From contig OX352774.1 in the NCBI GenBank assembly GCA_947095535.1, positions 114,145,996-114,209,995 of the forward strand: a stretch of DNA of 64,000 bases, read 5' to 3'. Under the pieces are notes generated by a model that searched no databases, was not told where the DNA came from, and saw nothing but the letters and a program-made list of their open reading frames with translations. Position numbers and translations under genes: made by a program. The DNA comes from Poecilobothrus nobilitatus. Lineage: Eukaryota > Arthropoda > Insecta > Diptera > Dolichopodidae. Positions 11,533-24,942 of the stretch are shown here, piece after piece. Within the stretch, counting starts at the first letter, position 1. The number at the start of each line of letters is the position of its first letter.

Positions 11533-14500
11533 TATATAAAACCCTCTAATAATTCTTTTTTTTTTTTTTTTTAGCTAATAATTCTTTTAACTTTTATAAA
11601 GAAAATGAATTAACATTAAAACTTTTTTTTTTCCTTTAAAACTGTGTGATAATTCTTTAAAAAAAAAACCTGACATCCTTTATTTTGTGACCATCATATA
11701 CTAAGAATAAATCTTAGCGCATGTTTTTTTTTCTCTTAAGAGTTTTCGTCTCCCTAAGAAACAATATTTCATTGAAATAAGGTTAATTTTCTTAAATGCA
11801 AAAAAAAAGGAAAAAAAACTAAACAAAAAAAAAAAAAAACAATAAAAAGTAAACTGAAAAAACGCTTTAAGAATTTGTTAAATATTTTTCCATTTCTATC
11901 CATAGGTATTCACTGTAAACTCAATCTAAAGATTAATTTTTTTACTGGAATCTTTATAGACATTTTTTTATCAGTTCATCATTTCCAAAAAAAAAATTTT
12001 TTTTGTTATTTCTTTGAATAATAACAGTAAAACTTAAAGAAAACCGAAAGGCCTACTGTTGGCCTTGTATAAAGGTTAAAAATAAAATATAATAAAACGG
12101 TTAAAAAGTATGATAAAAATCTTTGTTGCAAAATAATTATAAAATAACAAAACATAAGATTTTCAGAACGTATCATTATCAATCCCTCGAATATTATTTA
12201 ATAATATTGATAAGATTCTAACTAATAGGGTTTTCTTTTCCGAAGAAAAATGTGGAACTGGGATTGCATTTATTTTTTAGATCACATTTTTTCCGTTTTA
12301 TTCTGAAACGAAAAAAAAAACAAATGTAACCTTAAAATAATTTTTCGTATTCATTTCTGACAAAAATCTAGAACAAACTCCTCCTTGCTAATATTTTTTT
12401 TTAAACTTAATCTGACAATATTGACAGGACAGGGCAACAAAATAAATTTTACTCAGTGCAGAACATAAATATTAAAAAATATATATAATGGTCAATGCTA
12501 ATAATATGAGTCAAATAGTAAATATGTACAATATTTTATGTTTAAATCTGGTTACTCACTTTAATTATATTCAGAAGGTCATTTTATGATGATAAAATCA
12601 TCACAATCAAGCATAATAATTTTTTTTTTTAAGATCTTTCTTTATAAAATAAGTATATCATCTGTCACATAAATAACTCAAAAAAAAATAAAAAACAATT
12701 TATATGTCAAAGTTAAAAAGAAAGTCGCCTTTTTTTTCTGATTTATTCTGACATTTTGTCAGATCAAAACTGAAAACAAATTACAAAAATAGAAAAAATT
12801 GGTTTGACTTTATTAAATTTTGCCCTTTTTTAGATCATCCTTTTAAATTCAGAGACGACAACGTTATAAATTAAAAAAATTCCCAATTTATTGAGGTTAA
12901 TTCTAACTATTGTTATATTTGATTTACTCTTATTTCGATTTGCGTCGTTCGTCAATAATTACGGAATTTATTTGTAAAATTTACCGTATTTTATTTACTT
13001 ATATTAAAAAATTGTTAATGAAGCTATAATTTTTATATACTAACTTGCAGATATGAAATATATGCATCCAGCGAAATACATATTCACATGTTGTGTATGT
13101 ATGTGTGTGTGTGTGTAACCAAAGGTAAAATATATTATTTTCTGACGGAAGGAGAGGTACAACAAATAAATATTAAAAATTTTAAAAATACATTTGTAAT
13201 TTGGCTAAATATGATTCGGTTCTAGAAGACAAACGTTGAACTTCTTGGTACAAATACAATTCAATTTATTTCATATTCAACGGGTTTGTGATTAAATACT
13301 TTATCTTTTTGTTTACCGTTAAAATTTCAACAGCAGATTGGTTTTATTGCTTTTGCATCAATTTGTAAATATTAATATTAATGTTTTCGTTTCTGAATAT
13401 TTTATGAAACCCATCAACAAAAGTGAACATCACCACGTAATGCTCCATTAATAACTGTCAACAACAGCTAAACTTTTATGTTTTATAACGGGAAGGATTA
13501 AATTGCGCCAAAACATTTAAAAAAAAAAAAACATTAAAACTAAACTTAAATTTTACTGCGACTTATTAATTAATAGCAGTTGATTACTATATTGCCGATG
13601 GTGTTTGTATGTTGGAGTTGGCATCCAATAATTATTTTTCTTTCAAATTTTCTTAAATTTTTTTAAATATTTAACCAACATTGTGTTTTCTGACATATTG
13701 ATCACTTTATAACCTCATCTAAATCAATATTTAACTAGAATTGATTTGGGACCCTCTTATACATATAATACTACTAAAGTAGTGCTACAGTTGTTTATAA
13801 TCTTCGTCTTCTGAAAAAAAACTTACAGAATATTCTAGAATTTTTAATTTATTGACATACTTTGCCAAAATTTTGTCGATATATAAGCGTCCATTTCGTT
13901 TTTATAGCATTATTTTCGCTTTATTCATAATTATTTTTGGAAACCGCGATTAAGCTTTTGATTTCACATAGAATTTTAGTTAATTAAAATTTTAAGTGAT
14001 TATTAAATTGTTTTACCTTACATGAAGATTTTGAAGATTACGACTTGATAAATTTCGAGCTGTCGAATAACTGATTATTTCTTGGAATTTTCCCAATTTT
14101 TATTTGAATATACTTTTTTTTACGATATTTATGAATGGTACTCTATTTTTACATTCTGTAGCACCTACGCAAACAAAATTTTTACAAAGAAAACTTTAAA
14201 TTTACCTTTCATTGTTTTTATTCTTTTTAAATTTTTCGAAAATCATTTTCACCCTCCAGACAGAAAAAAAACAAAAAATCGAAATAACAAGAAAAACTTT
14301 TTGCCGGATAACTCTTTTAATAGAAGAAAAATTTACAAAAAAAAATTTTCAAATAAAATGGACTTTCGCAAAGTTCGTTTATTTGAATTGTTGTTTTTGC
14401 ATTATATTTTACGTATATATTTCACATTGTTTTTTTTTTTTTTTGACTTCTCTCTTTCCATTTTCTTTAACCTTCACTTTTTGACAAGATTTATGAATAC

Positions 14501-14999
14501 CAAGTAATCGCACTAAATCTCTTTAAATATTTTTTAGAGGCCCATTACAATCCCATCTTTTTTCCTTTTGTTCTATTCAAAGCTGAAATATACATTCACA
14601 CATTTGTATAATAAAATCAGAATTAATGTTAGATATATACAACCAAACAAAAAAACAAAAGAAAAAAAAATGATTTAAAGGAAGGGTTCAAAATGTTTAA
14701 ATTATTAATGATGAAGTTAGACAAGATAAAAAACAAAACAAGTAAATTTATATTACGTAGATATTTATACATGTATCACACACATGCACATATACTCAAA
14801 TCAATAACAAAAAAAAAAATAAATAAATTAAGAATGTTTTCCACTTGATTTTTCCGTTTTAAATATAAACTAAATTAAAAATAAACAAATTTATACAATA
14901 AACAAATATTCCTATTCCGGCTCCAGAATAAGTTTAAAATTTGACTTAATGAGACCGCATTTACGTACTACTCTTTTATATGAAAAATCTCACTTCCAG
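11533..14999. other. AT-rich non-coding stretch
   Basis: No gene recognised. A TG microsatellite lies at 13095-13118. The direct repeat TAATAATTCTTTT flanks a T run near 11550-11590. The longest open frames here (14082-14507) are Phe/Lys/Asn-rich readings of T and A runs with no domain. Confidence 0.6.
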
Positions 15000-15440
15000 T
15001 TGTTTGATTGTAATCTAAAAATTTCATAGGAGGTGAATCATCGCTTTATCAAGACGGCGAAATACAGCTTAAAGAAATTCGTTTGTTATGCGCACGTTCC
15101 GTTTGCGGAACGATATACTATCACAAGTGTTCCCTAAAGTTTGTAATTCATATGTGTACGATTTACGTAAATTTAAGAAGAACATTAACATCTTTCTTCA
15201 AAATATCCCTCCAAATTTTCCTACCTATCCCCCATAATCCCAAATTTTCCAATTCCAATTTCCCCAATTATCCTTCCCACATCTCTATCCCTAAAACCAA
15301 CCTGTACATTTGTATTAAAGGTTCCATCCCAAAGTTTGGTTTTAAAAGGCGGGTGATTTTGGTTGGTTAAAGCCCAACACTACCCTGAGGAACCACGTGC
15401 AGTTCGACTTGGTGACTTTCGAGTTTTCCGCCAACCCCCG
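15000..15440 (+). other. Composition island, possible non-LTR retrotransposon tail
   Basis: This stretch is much richer in C and G than its surroundings. A C-rich run of CCC words lies at about 15210-15290, and the end has words such as AACCACGTGCAGTTCGAC. In one frame the stretch near 15090-15200 reads RLRNDILSQVF...NSYVYDLRKFKKNINIFLQN, which is reminiscent of the C-terminal end of some insect non-LTR ORF2 proteins, but the match is weak. The ATG frame at 15083-15370 (95 aa) is a different frame and shows no domain. I cannot name the family. Confidence 0.3.
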
Positions 15441-15551
15441 TAAAAAAAAGGACTATTTTTCTCGTCACAAAACAGGTATTAATTAACTATATCAGAAATA
15501 TTTTTATAAAATTTTGAAGAAACCCTGCTTTTATCAAAAAATTATACATAA

Positions 15552-15765
15552 ACGGAGTAGGGGTTAGTTACCACCTATTAACAAAATCATTGAAACTCTG
15601 ATTTTTTTGGCCTCGTTCATATACCAAACAGTAAGGTTTCATTTAAATTGTATACCTACATACGGAATAAGGGTTACCACCTATTAACAAAGTCATTAAA
15701 ACTCTGATTTTTTGCTGTTATTCATATACCACACTGCACACGGTAAGGTTTCATTTGCTTTTATA
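15552..15765. repeat. Tandem duplication, two ~110-bp units
   Basis: Each unit reads GGAGTAGGGGTTAGTTACC or CGGAATAAGGGTTACC, then ACCTATTAACAAA, then AAACTCTGATTTTTT, then CATATACCA, then GTAAGGTTTCATTT. The first starts near 15552 and the second near 15663. They differ by small indels, so the duplication is not recent. Confidence 0.8.
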
Positions 15766-18339
15766 TTTTTACCTCAAAAATACTACATTGTTGCTTTGTT
15801 TTTATTTTTTATAAAGTATTTCTATAATTTTTTAATGCAAGATTTAAAAAAAAATTTGCAATATATTATTGCAGTTTAGGGAGATATACGCAGATTTTAA
15901 GGACGCTCCTCTTTAAAATTAATTTTTATAAGAAAATCAAATTTAGCAGAATTTGCTCCACAATACCATGTTCATTGTCAGGTTCATATGTAATTTCGAA
16001 ATCAGAGAACTCCAAAACGTAAAACTTTTGGCGAGTCCTATACTTTTCATATATAACGTAGGTAAATACAGAAAATCACAAAGCATTTTAAATATAGATT
16101 ATTCTTATGCCAGTTAAGTCAAATAAAAGCCATAAACAAAAACAATTGTTTCTTTACAAAAACCTTTAAAATGGAATCAGCTTGAATTCGCTAATTTTGA
16201 ATTTTTTGTTTTTGTTTTTTTTTTAAATATCATATTATCTAATGTTACTATGGAACTTCAATATAACTAATTAAAATAAAAAGACCAAAATTTCAAAATG
16301 GATTTTTAAAGATTTTTAACCGTTTTGCTGATTTATTAAGATGAATTAAAAATTAGCAAAATCTTTTAACATTCGTTTTCTTTCGTACATTTCAGTACAT
16401 TGAAAGCCTTACCATCTAAATATATGGTTTTCTGGAAAAATATAATATTACATTGAATACATAACATTATAAAGGTTCAAAGATAGTATTAGACAATAAT
16501 TTATAGATATCGTTCGCTTCACAGTATTAATTGTCCTAATTTGGCTCCTAATCCTTATCCCACAAATTTCTCATTTCCCAAAATTAAAATTAGATTTCAT
16601 GTAATATAATTACAATATTACTAAAACTATCAATTATTAAGTTCATTACGTACAGACCAAAAACTATTATTCATTTATTTAATAATTTTTATTATAATTT
16701 TTTTATATTATATTTTATATTTCGGATCCAAGATGGATTTGTTAAGAACAATCAGTAATTACAAAAATGAACACCTTATTTTCTAATATATTTGCATAAC
16801 TTTAGGCGAAACTTTTTCTCTCTGTAATTTAGAGACAATAAATCAAAAATTGTACTCGTATGTGTTCCATATTTTAAAAAAAGTTTTATAAGCCATTGTA
16901 TTTAGTAAGAAAGAACCAGCTAGAATTCAAATATTGATTCAATTCAATATATTTGCGTCATCTCCTTAATGGTAAACTACACGATTGTAAAGATTATATT
17001 CTAGTCCAGGTGTATCAAAATACAGCCATTTTAAAATAATAGTAAACAAAAAATAAAAACACTTAACTTTAGCCCCGCGGAAGTTAAAAAAGTGCAAAAA
17101 TAGAAATACAAAATGTGAAACGAATTTCAAACAATTCAAATTGTGCATTGTAATAATTTACAATTCCTCGCTCCGTGTTTTATATCTAAGGTAAATTTTT
17201 ATATTACACATGAATTTGTTTTATTTGCATTTTTATTTTGTTATTTTTTAAAGCTAAAAAAAAAAATCAAAACTTAAGGCGGTTTAAATTAAAAATTTAT
17301 GATCGATTTTTTTTTTTTAATATTAAAAAAAAAAAAAAAATAAAAAAAAAACTAAATATTTTTATAAGATATCGCCATGGAAGAAGTTTCATTGTAAATA
17401 AGGATATTATAAGGAAAGAATAAAAATATCTTGTACATATTTTTTTTTTTTCTGACCAAAGTTTTTATGAACAAAAAAAAAAAAACGCTTCAAGTTTTTA
17501 AATTTTATTTATTCTCATAAATATTTATTGAATTCATATTCTTCCAGATATTTTTTTATATTCTTGGTTTTATTTTTCATTTTAAATAAGGTAAAATTTA
17601 AAATATTTTATAAAACAAATTAAATTTGCATAAATCTAATTTCTAAAGTGAGAAAAATTTTTGCGAAAAACACTTTTTATTTAATCTTTTTCTTTAAATA
17701 TTAAATTTCTGCCACACTATTAAACAAAATGATAAGAAAGAATCTTTAAAAAAATCGCAGTTCTCTTTTTTTTTTTTTTTGTTTTTTTTAAGTGGAACTT
17801 TATTTATCTAATTTTTTCAAATTACTTTCAGTTCATATCCTGGCATAATTTTTTTTCATTTCCTTTTAAATGTTCTTTTTAAACTTTCTTCTTTAAGGTT
17901 TTTGTGAGGTTTTCGAACAGAATTTTTACAACGATAATAATTTGATTGTTTGAAATGAAATGAATTTTCATAAAATACATGCAATTTATCTAGATTATAT
18001 TTTTTTAATTTATTTTTTTTTTTATATTAATTGCAACTCTAGCTATAGAACAATGCGTCAAAAAATAGGGAGTGTTAAGTTTCTTTTTAATAAGAAATTA
18101 ATTTAAACATTATTTGTCTGTTTGAATCAATTTGTTGCTTCAGTTCCTTCTTAAATCAACAAAGTCGATTATTATTCATATTAAAGCAAGGGTTCAGGTT
18201 ATTGAATCAATATTTTCACTATGACTTTTATTTTTCATTAGTTGCTATAGTGAAGGATAAACAAAGACGTCTTGCTTTGTAGAATTTGTGCACCATCTAT
18301 TAGTTATAAGAGATAAGAATATCGAGAGAGCTATAAAAA
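15766..18339. other. AT-rich non-coding stretch
   Basis: No gene or element boundary seen. A palindrome of T run, AATATT and A run lies at 17309-17340 and could extrude as a hairpin. Confidence 0.6.
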
Positions 18340-18348
18340 TTAAGAAAC

Positions 18349-18412
18349 GGACGTTAAATATTGACGTTAGACGTTACAGACGTTACGTTATTGTCTACAA
18401 GACGTTAAATAT
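18349..18412. repeat. Cluster of GACGTTA motifs
   Basis: The word GACGTTA or its close variants occurs about five times in 65 bp, with GACGTTAAATATTGA at both ends of the cluster. Probably a short minisatellite; nothing indicates a regulatory role. Confidence 0.5.
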
Positions 18413-18775
18413 TGAAATATTGCTGTTTGCGGCATTTAAAATTTGGACATCTGTATACAAATTTTCAAAGATAAAATAAAAATATTGTATTTATCGGAAA
18501 TACTATATTTTTACATATTATATTAATAGCTGTTCTTATTGAGTACATATAGCATTTCCTTAAAATTAATTGAAAATATTTTTTACAAATAAAATTTCAA
18601 ATTTTGATGACAAAATAGTCACTCTTCCAGACAGCTTTATATTAGTATGTACTTTGAAAATATCCGCTTTTGTGAAATATTATTTTTATATACCGTCTTC
18701 TTCAAGACTACGGACCGTTTTCAAACTTACATAAACTCCTAAAAATGTCCTGGTTAAAATTGACTCATGTCTCGT

Positions 18776-19375
18776 TTTAAAGCTTAGTATGCTGTTCACG
18801 TCGAAATTTCACATAAAATTTAGGCATATAAAATAATGAGATTTGTTAGTGAAAAATGACAACTAAAAAATAAACTGAAATGTCAAATAATAATTGTTTT
18901 GCTTTGATAATTTATTGAATTCGAATAAATATAAATAAATTAAAAATAATAGATTTGAATGAATTAGAAGAAAATCAATAAATCAAACCCTTTGGCATTT
19001 TGTATTATTTTGAAAAAAAATAAAATTTTAAATTTTGTTAAAAATATAATTTTGAATTTATTTTATTTAAAAAGTTGTAATTATGTGTTTACCTCAGCTA
19101 TTTTTATTTTAAATTGTTTATTTTAGATATGACATAGCTTGAATTGTCAAATTTCACGGCAATTTATATACCCAAGCTTGAAAAACGGCGTGAAAAATGT
19201 CTTCTTGTAGCACAACCTGGCGATGAAAAATAAAAGTTTTTCCCATGTAAACTGCGCACCTATTTGCCGCAAGAATTTTTCACAACTATTTCACGGCTTT
19301 TTATCTTTCTTTTTAACTAATGTATTAAGATTGGCTGTGAAAATTTCAGTTGAACAGCATAAGCTTAAAAATCAA
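18776..19375. repeat. Diverged inverted-repeat element
   Basis: TTAAAGCTTAGTATGCTGTTC with GAAATTTCACA at about 18776-18815 is matched, inverted, by TGTGAAAATTTCAGTTGAAC and AGCATAAGCTTAAAA at about 19338-19374. The arms are ~40 bp with several mismatches. The interior also has two TTTCACGGC words. No target duplication could be set, so this is an old fold-back repeat of unknown type. Confidence 0.5.
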
Positions 19376-21417
19376 AAATTATTAGCTAAAAATTTATTAC
19401 ATTTTTAAATATAAATAAAAAGACATATGAATGTATATTAAATACATAAGTTATATGATAATAATTATATATATGTATACAAGTATGTATATTGGAATAA
19501 AAACAAAGAAATAAAATTTAAAAAAAGAATTAAAACACATATTTGAAGAATTTAAAGAAAACTAAAAACTTTAAATAAAACTAAAAATAGTTTATTATCC
19601 ACAGAAAAGAAAAACAAAATATTTTATGTCATATGACAGCTATTGTATATTTTTATACACATGGATATGAAATATAGTACTTTATTAAAGTTTTGTATAA
19701 AACGTTTCTTGAATTCATTTATCAATGGTAAAGGGTACATATTGTTTCTTTTTTAACTAATATTTTGTTCTCTGTTTAAAATAGAAAAAAAAAAATAATA
19801 ACAAAAACAAAAAATAAATTTTAAAAAATTTTTTAAGAGAAACATTAATATTTGTCACAAGTACCCTTCTCTACATCCTATCATGTCTAAACATGATTTT
19901 ATTTACCAACATAAGAAGACAAATTACATTTATTTGATATATTTGTACATTATGCTACCCATACATTATAAAATTAGGTTTAAAACCATGTTGAAAACAC
20001 AACAAATTTTCAGCTATTAATGGACGGAGTTGCTAACCATTTTGACGTGACAATTGAATAATTAATTGAAAAAAATTTTGATATATGTACATATGTGTGG
20101 TTTTAGTTGTCAGCTGAACGTTTTAACGTGTACGTGTATGTTTGAACAACAGAATCACGTTTAATAATATTTTCAAACTTATTTTTCTGACAGTAACAGT
20201 ATAATAAATTGTGTTTTCAATGAAATGATTTTTGTCTAATAATCAATAATAACATGTAAAAAGAAAATGTTTTAAAATGTTCAACATTCAAAAATTTCAA
20301 AACTCTAAAAGAATTATAAATTGACAGAAATTGTAACAATTTGATAATCGTAATTTAGGTTTCATATGGTATCACACATTAATAAGTTTTGTAAGAAAAA
20401 GCTATATGTTTAGTTAAAGATGTTGATCCGATAAACAGAAATATTTTAAAATAATCTGGATAGCTTCCTTTTCAATATTGTTTCAACAAATTTTACATTG
20501 GGATTCTCTATTCTTCAAACAATTCTTCACCTTGATAACGTTCTATTTCTTTTAGAAAGATTTTTACAACATAGCTTATTTTACACAGCTATTTCTGTTA
20601 TAATTACCAAAATATAAATCAAATTAAAAGAAATTTCCAGTTAACTTGACAGTAAGTAGCTGACAGAAAAATTAAATTTAAAGAAATAATAATCAAAACA
20701 AGTTAAAATAATAATGCAAATGTGTGAAGCGAAATTTGCCAACATGTTTTCAAAATAATTTTAAATCACATTTAATAATGTACGAGCCGCATTATGTAAT
20801 TTATATGAACATTTAAAAAAACATTTTTTTTTATGTATATAATTTGTTATTTATATGTATAAGTACAAATTTTTGTTTTTATTTTGAAATAGTTAATTAT
20901 ATTAATACATACATAATGTAAATAATATATAGTAAGTGGGTAATATTGACATTCTTAAGAGAAATTTATAATTCCCATGCCTTTATTTGATATTACAAAT
21001 ATTTTATAAAATGAGTAGTTATTCTTTCGATCTTTGTATAATAAAATCTGATATATGAATGTTTTATTTAAATATAGTAGGTGCATATTTAAATAACTCT
21101 AAAATTAAACATTTTCTCTTCAGAATGCGCCATTTTAAAACATACATAGCTATTATATAAAATTTATAGTGCCTGTATTTGTCTTCTAAAAGAGTGTTAA
21201 TATGGAAGTAAATATATAATCAATATTTGTAGCCCTCAATCTACTATTTGGGTAAATACAAAAACTAATTCTAATAATTTTATTTTGATTATTAATTAAA
21301 TTTTTCTATATTTATATATACGCAAAAAAAAAAATCAGCTAAGCATTACGCTATGTGAAACTTGATAAAGGTTAAGTTTATAACTTTTATACTAAGTGTT
21401 GAAAACAAAAACTTCGG
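19376..21417. other. AT-rich non-coding stretch
   Basis: No gene, RNA gene or element end seen. Confidence 0.6.
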
Positions 21418-21505
21418 GAGACGAGGGGTTAAGCACATCCTTTATTAACTGAGAGAGTGCGGTATCAAATCTCGTACAGATCGGAAGCATTTTTCATGAC
21501 TTCTG
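21418..21505 (+). repeat. Degenerate tRNA-like unit, family 2 copy a
   Basis: GAGGGGTTAAGCACATCC, TTTATTAACTGAG, GAGTGCGGTATCAAATCTCG resemble box A, anticodon region and box B of a tRNA-derived SINE. The same order is seen at 35139-35205. Box B is decayed (GGTATCAAATC). Function as a tRNA is excluded by the lack of an acceptor stem. Confidence 0.45.
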
Positions 21506-22278
21506 CCACGTTTGAAGAAACACTAACGCCTTAGAGTTTAGTAATTATTCATGAATTAGGTAGCTCAGCATTCATAAAGAATTCTATTCTATTTGTCTAG
21601 ATAAGTATTTCCTTATAATTTTCTTCTTCTCCTCAGTCTGTTATGAATCATTAACTACGATGCTTCTTCTCTAATCTTTCTATCATCTATTACACTTCAT
21701 TCCTTGGTTTGATATTTTTGCTATCTTCTATATAGTCAACATTACAATCGAAAATATTCACCTTATAGTAGTCGAATAGTGTTAATGAATCTTTAACTAA
21801 TCAATTATTACAATAATTTTATCTAGCCTGAATAACGCCGTATAGTTCTTTAAGAAGGTGACAAGATGAAGAAGTACTGAATAATAGGAGTATAACCTGC
21901 ACTGGAATATTCCATGTATCAGATATTCAGTACTTAGTCAGCACTTAATTAACCCAAACTTCTTTTTATTATTTTTGTACAAATATGAGGCAGTCGTGAA
22001 AAATTGTAACCAATTTTATTGTATATGTATACAGCAGCACAGAAACACAGTCATCACGCAACTTATTTAATGCTATGGAGAAATTTACTAACACTACTAA
22101 CTCTTAAAACTTTATCAACTTTCTGAAGTTGTTATAATGTTTTAATAAATGTGTTCTTCAACCTGGTAATTTTTGATACAACCCGTCATTGGGCATAAAT
22201 AATAATGTAAGTCACTTATCGTTTAAATTCGTTCTTGCTCAACAAAAAGTTATAGCTTTCGGTTCTCTTTTTTTTTTT
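21506..22278. other. AT-rich non-coding stretch with one inverted repeat
   Basis: GTACTGAATA at about 21875 pairs with TATTCAGTAC at about 21923, about 40 bp apart. Nothing else is seen. Confidence 0.5.
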
Positions 22279-22507
22279 TGATTACTTAAATAATAGTTAA
22301 TGACTTCAAAAACTTGCAGACCATAGTCTAATGGTTTTTTGACTACTTAAAGTTGTAATCAACGACTCCAAACACTTAGAAATCATAATCTAGCTTAAAT
22401 AGTAGTCAACGACTTCAAAAATTAGCTGACCACAGTTTAATGTTTTTAGGACTACTGAAAGTGGTAGTCAACGACTTCAAAATCTTGCCAGATCATAACT
22501 TAGCTTA
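22279..22507. repeat. Minisatellite, four ~56-60-bp units
   Basis: The units share GACTACTTAAAGT, then AGTCAACGACTTCAAAA, then ACTTGCAGACCATA, then TCTAATGGTTTTT or TCTAGCTTA. Starts are near 22280, 22340, 22394 and 22451. The units are considerably diverged. Confidence 0.75.
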
Positions 22508-23406
22508 TTATTTATCATAACAGTGATATTATTTTTTTATATACATAGTTAAAGTTATTTGTAATGTTATTCAGTATATTAATATTTTGAGTCATTTAAA
22601 TAACTCTATATAGGTAATATTATATACTATTTATTAAGTTCCATATTTAACAAAATATCTATACTCATTTATTATTTACAGTTAATGTATGAATCGATTT
22701 TTTTTACAAAGAACATTAAATTTTGTTGCAAATTCTTTTAATTTTCAGTGATTTTTTTTTCGCCGTTAGTTTTTGTTAGTTTTGATTTTTTAGTCCAATG
22801 TGGTTTGTGGTTCGTTTGAATGAATGTATGGTTTACCACTATTTAAGTTTTTTATAAAAAAAAAAAAACATATTGTAACATTATATTGTCGTTAGAAAAT
22901 TATTATTGTAAAACAATTTATTATTTTATTTGGTAAAACACTTGGCTATTAATCAATTCAAAAGAATTATTTACTTGTGGTTTTTGACAATTACATATTT
23001 TATATTGAAAAAAATAAAATGCTCCTAATGTTGGTGTAGGCGAATTGGCAGGTTTAAATTTTAGAAGTAGTTTTTAATTTTCACCTAAAAAATTAGTTTT
23101 GGATTTTTATTTTTTTTTTTTTGCGGTGAAAGTGTCCTCACTTAAATCAATCCTCAATGTTGAAAAATTTACTTTTTTTTAGTATAAGAATTCTATTTTA
23201 CATTCTTAAATTCTTTTAAATAAGTCTACTTTTTTTTTAAAAAGAGTTTTAATATTAAATAAAAAATTGTTAAAAATATTTCAATAACTATTATTTTAAT
23301 TGGTTTTTTCACAGATATTAGTTTACATATTTATTACGTTTTCATTTTATTCGTCATAAATATATAAACTTTTCAGCGTAGTGCAAAATGATTACTCTAG
23401 AATCAT
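22508..23406. other. AT-rich non-coding stretch
   Basis: Nothing recognisable beyond homopolymer runs. Confidence 0.6.
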
Positions 23407-23414
23407 GATGAGAA

Positions 23415-24736
23415 GGGCGGGTGAAATAAAGTCCATTCGATTTTATTACCAAAACAATGGAAATAAAGTCGAATTAGCAATTCTCTCTTATTTTCAAAAA
23501 AAAATGTTCAAAAAATAAAATAAATGAAATAAAGTCGAAAAAATAAAATTTGAAAACATTTAATTATATTTTTTATTACATTATTATCACAGTAATATGA
23601 CATAACTTCTACAGTTATAAGTTCCATGAAAGTGGTTCTGAAGTTATAAGCAAACAAACAAACCAAAAAACTTTCTTCTTTATATAAGAGAAGATATATG
23701 TACATGCCAGATTCGAAATTAGGAAGGATGATTCATAGATGGTTACAAAAACAAGTTTGACCCCTTTTCCGGAATTTGTATATAATTTAATTTTGCTTGA
23801 TTCGGTGCCATAAGCTCAGATAATTTTTTCCATCTCTTAAAGAGGAAATAAATGAAGATAATTTTTTCCATCTCTTAAAGAGGAAGAGATCTATCGATTT
23901 TTTGTAATGGCAATATTCGAAAATATGGTAAAAGACTTGAATGAAAAAAAGTCATAATTTAAAATACATCTTATTTTAAATTTAGAAAAAACACATCTGC
24001 CGAATATCCTATATTGAAACAGAGGTTATAATTAAAAATTTTGGAAAAAGGGGAATACTTGATTTTCAGAATGAATTTGATAAGTAGTATAAATAAATAG
24101 TGCACATAGTCAATATAAATTTCAACATGTGTTTTATTTAAGTAATAAAATAACTAAAACAAAAATTAAAAAACTTTCTTTTTCAGCATTAAAAAGTAAA
24201 AAATAAAACATAATTTTTTTCTATCTAAATGGAGTCCAAATAGAATTCCATTTTTCAGCTGAAACATCCTGCCTGATATTCATGAAAAGTTTAGAGCTTA
24301 GACTGATATTCATGAAAAGAAAGTTTATAAATACATATTCCGAAAAAGGAGGTAATCCTAATTTTGCAACCTACTATGTATTTGTTGTTGTGTATTTAAT
24401 AAAACCCAATATCTAATTCAAAATAATAAAAATTAAACCAGTTTCAATTTGTTATCAATAGAAGAAAATTTCTTTAAATGTAACAATTGCATTTACTATT
24501 CATTACATTTTTGAGTTTGAAAACTAATAGTTGTTCTTAGAATGAAAAGAGCACATGCTTTTTTAATAAAACTCTTAATATTTAATAATAAGAGTATCGA
24601 GTCGATTTTATTTCTTTTTTTTGGATTCGACTTTATTTTTGGACACTTTTTATTGGAAATAAGATAGAGTGGTTAATTCGACTTTATTTCCATTGTTATT
24701 GGTAATAAAGTCGATTCGACTTTATTTCACCCCTCC
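23415..24736. mobile_element. Long-TIR DNA transposon with 8-bp target duplication
   Basis: The ends are inverted over more than 100 bp: GGGCGGGTGAAATAAAGTC at 23415 and, inverted, GGAGGGGTGAAATAAAGTC ending at 24736. The flanking GATGAGAA is exact on both sides (23407-23414 and 24737-24744). Within each arm the word AAATAAAGTCGAA recurs two to three times, so the arms are themselves repetitive. The 1322-bp element has no transposase. It contains two internal tandem duplications: a ~41-bp one at 23816-23890 and CTGATATTCATGAAAAG twice at 24273-24320. A G-rich start, repetitive long arms and an 8-bp duplication suggest a Mutator/Foldback-type or similar transposon; the superfamily is inference. 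Confidence 0.85.
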
Positions 24737-24821
24737 GATGAGAAATATTAATATAACTGAAAATCTTGAATTTTCAAATTGAACAAACACAAATATTATT
24801 TATAATTTTTAGGCAATTTTT

Positions 24822-24912
24822 AGGCAAAACTGGTGTGTTTGGCTTCTTTAGGCACCTGTACAAATTTTTGTTCAGCAAGACATAAAAATTAAAGCTTCAG
24901 TAATATATTTTA
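24822..24912 (+). repeat. Family C DINE piece, inverted arm of 26033-26123
   Basis: About 90 bp (AGGCAAAACTGGTGTGTTTG through TTAAAGCTTCAGTAATAT) is an inverted match of 26033-26123 with only a few differences. It is a piece of the family C DINE-like element in the opposite orientation to the larger copy. Confidence 0.8.
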
Positions 24913-24942
24913 TATATATATATATTTTATAAAGAAAATTGT

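Noticed and set aside
14082..14507. 141-aa open frame, the longest in the window.
   Set aside because: Phe/Lys/Asn-rich translation of T and A runs with no motif; expected by chance in such AT-rich DNA.
18349..18412. GACGTTA cluster as a transcription-factor binding array.
   Set aside because: No nearby gene, irregular spacing and obvious local duplication make a minisatellite the simpler reading.
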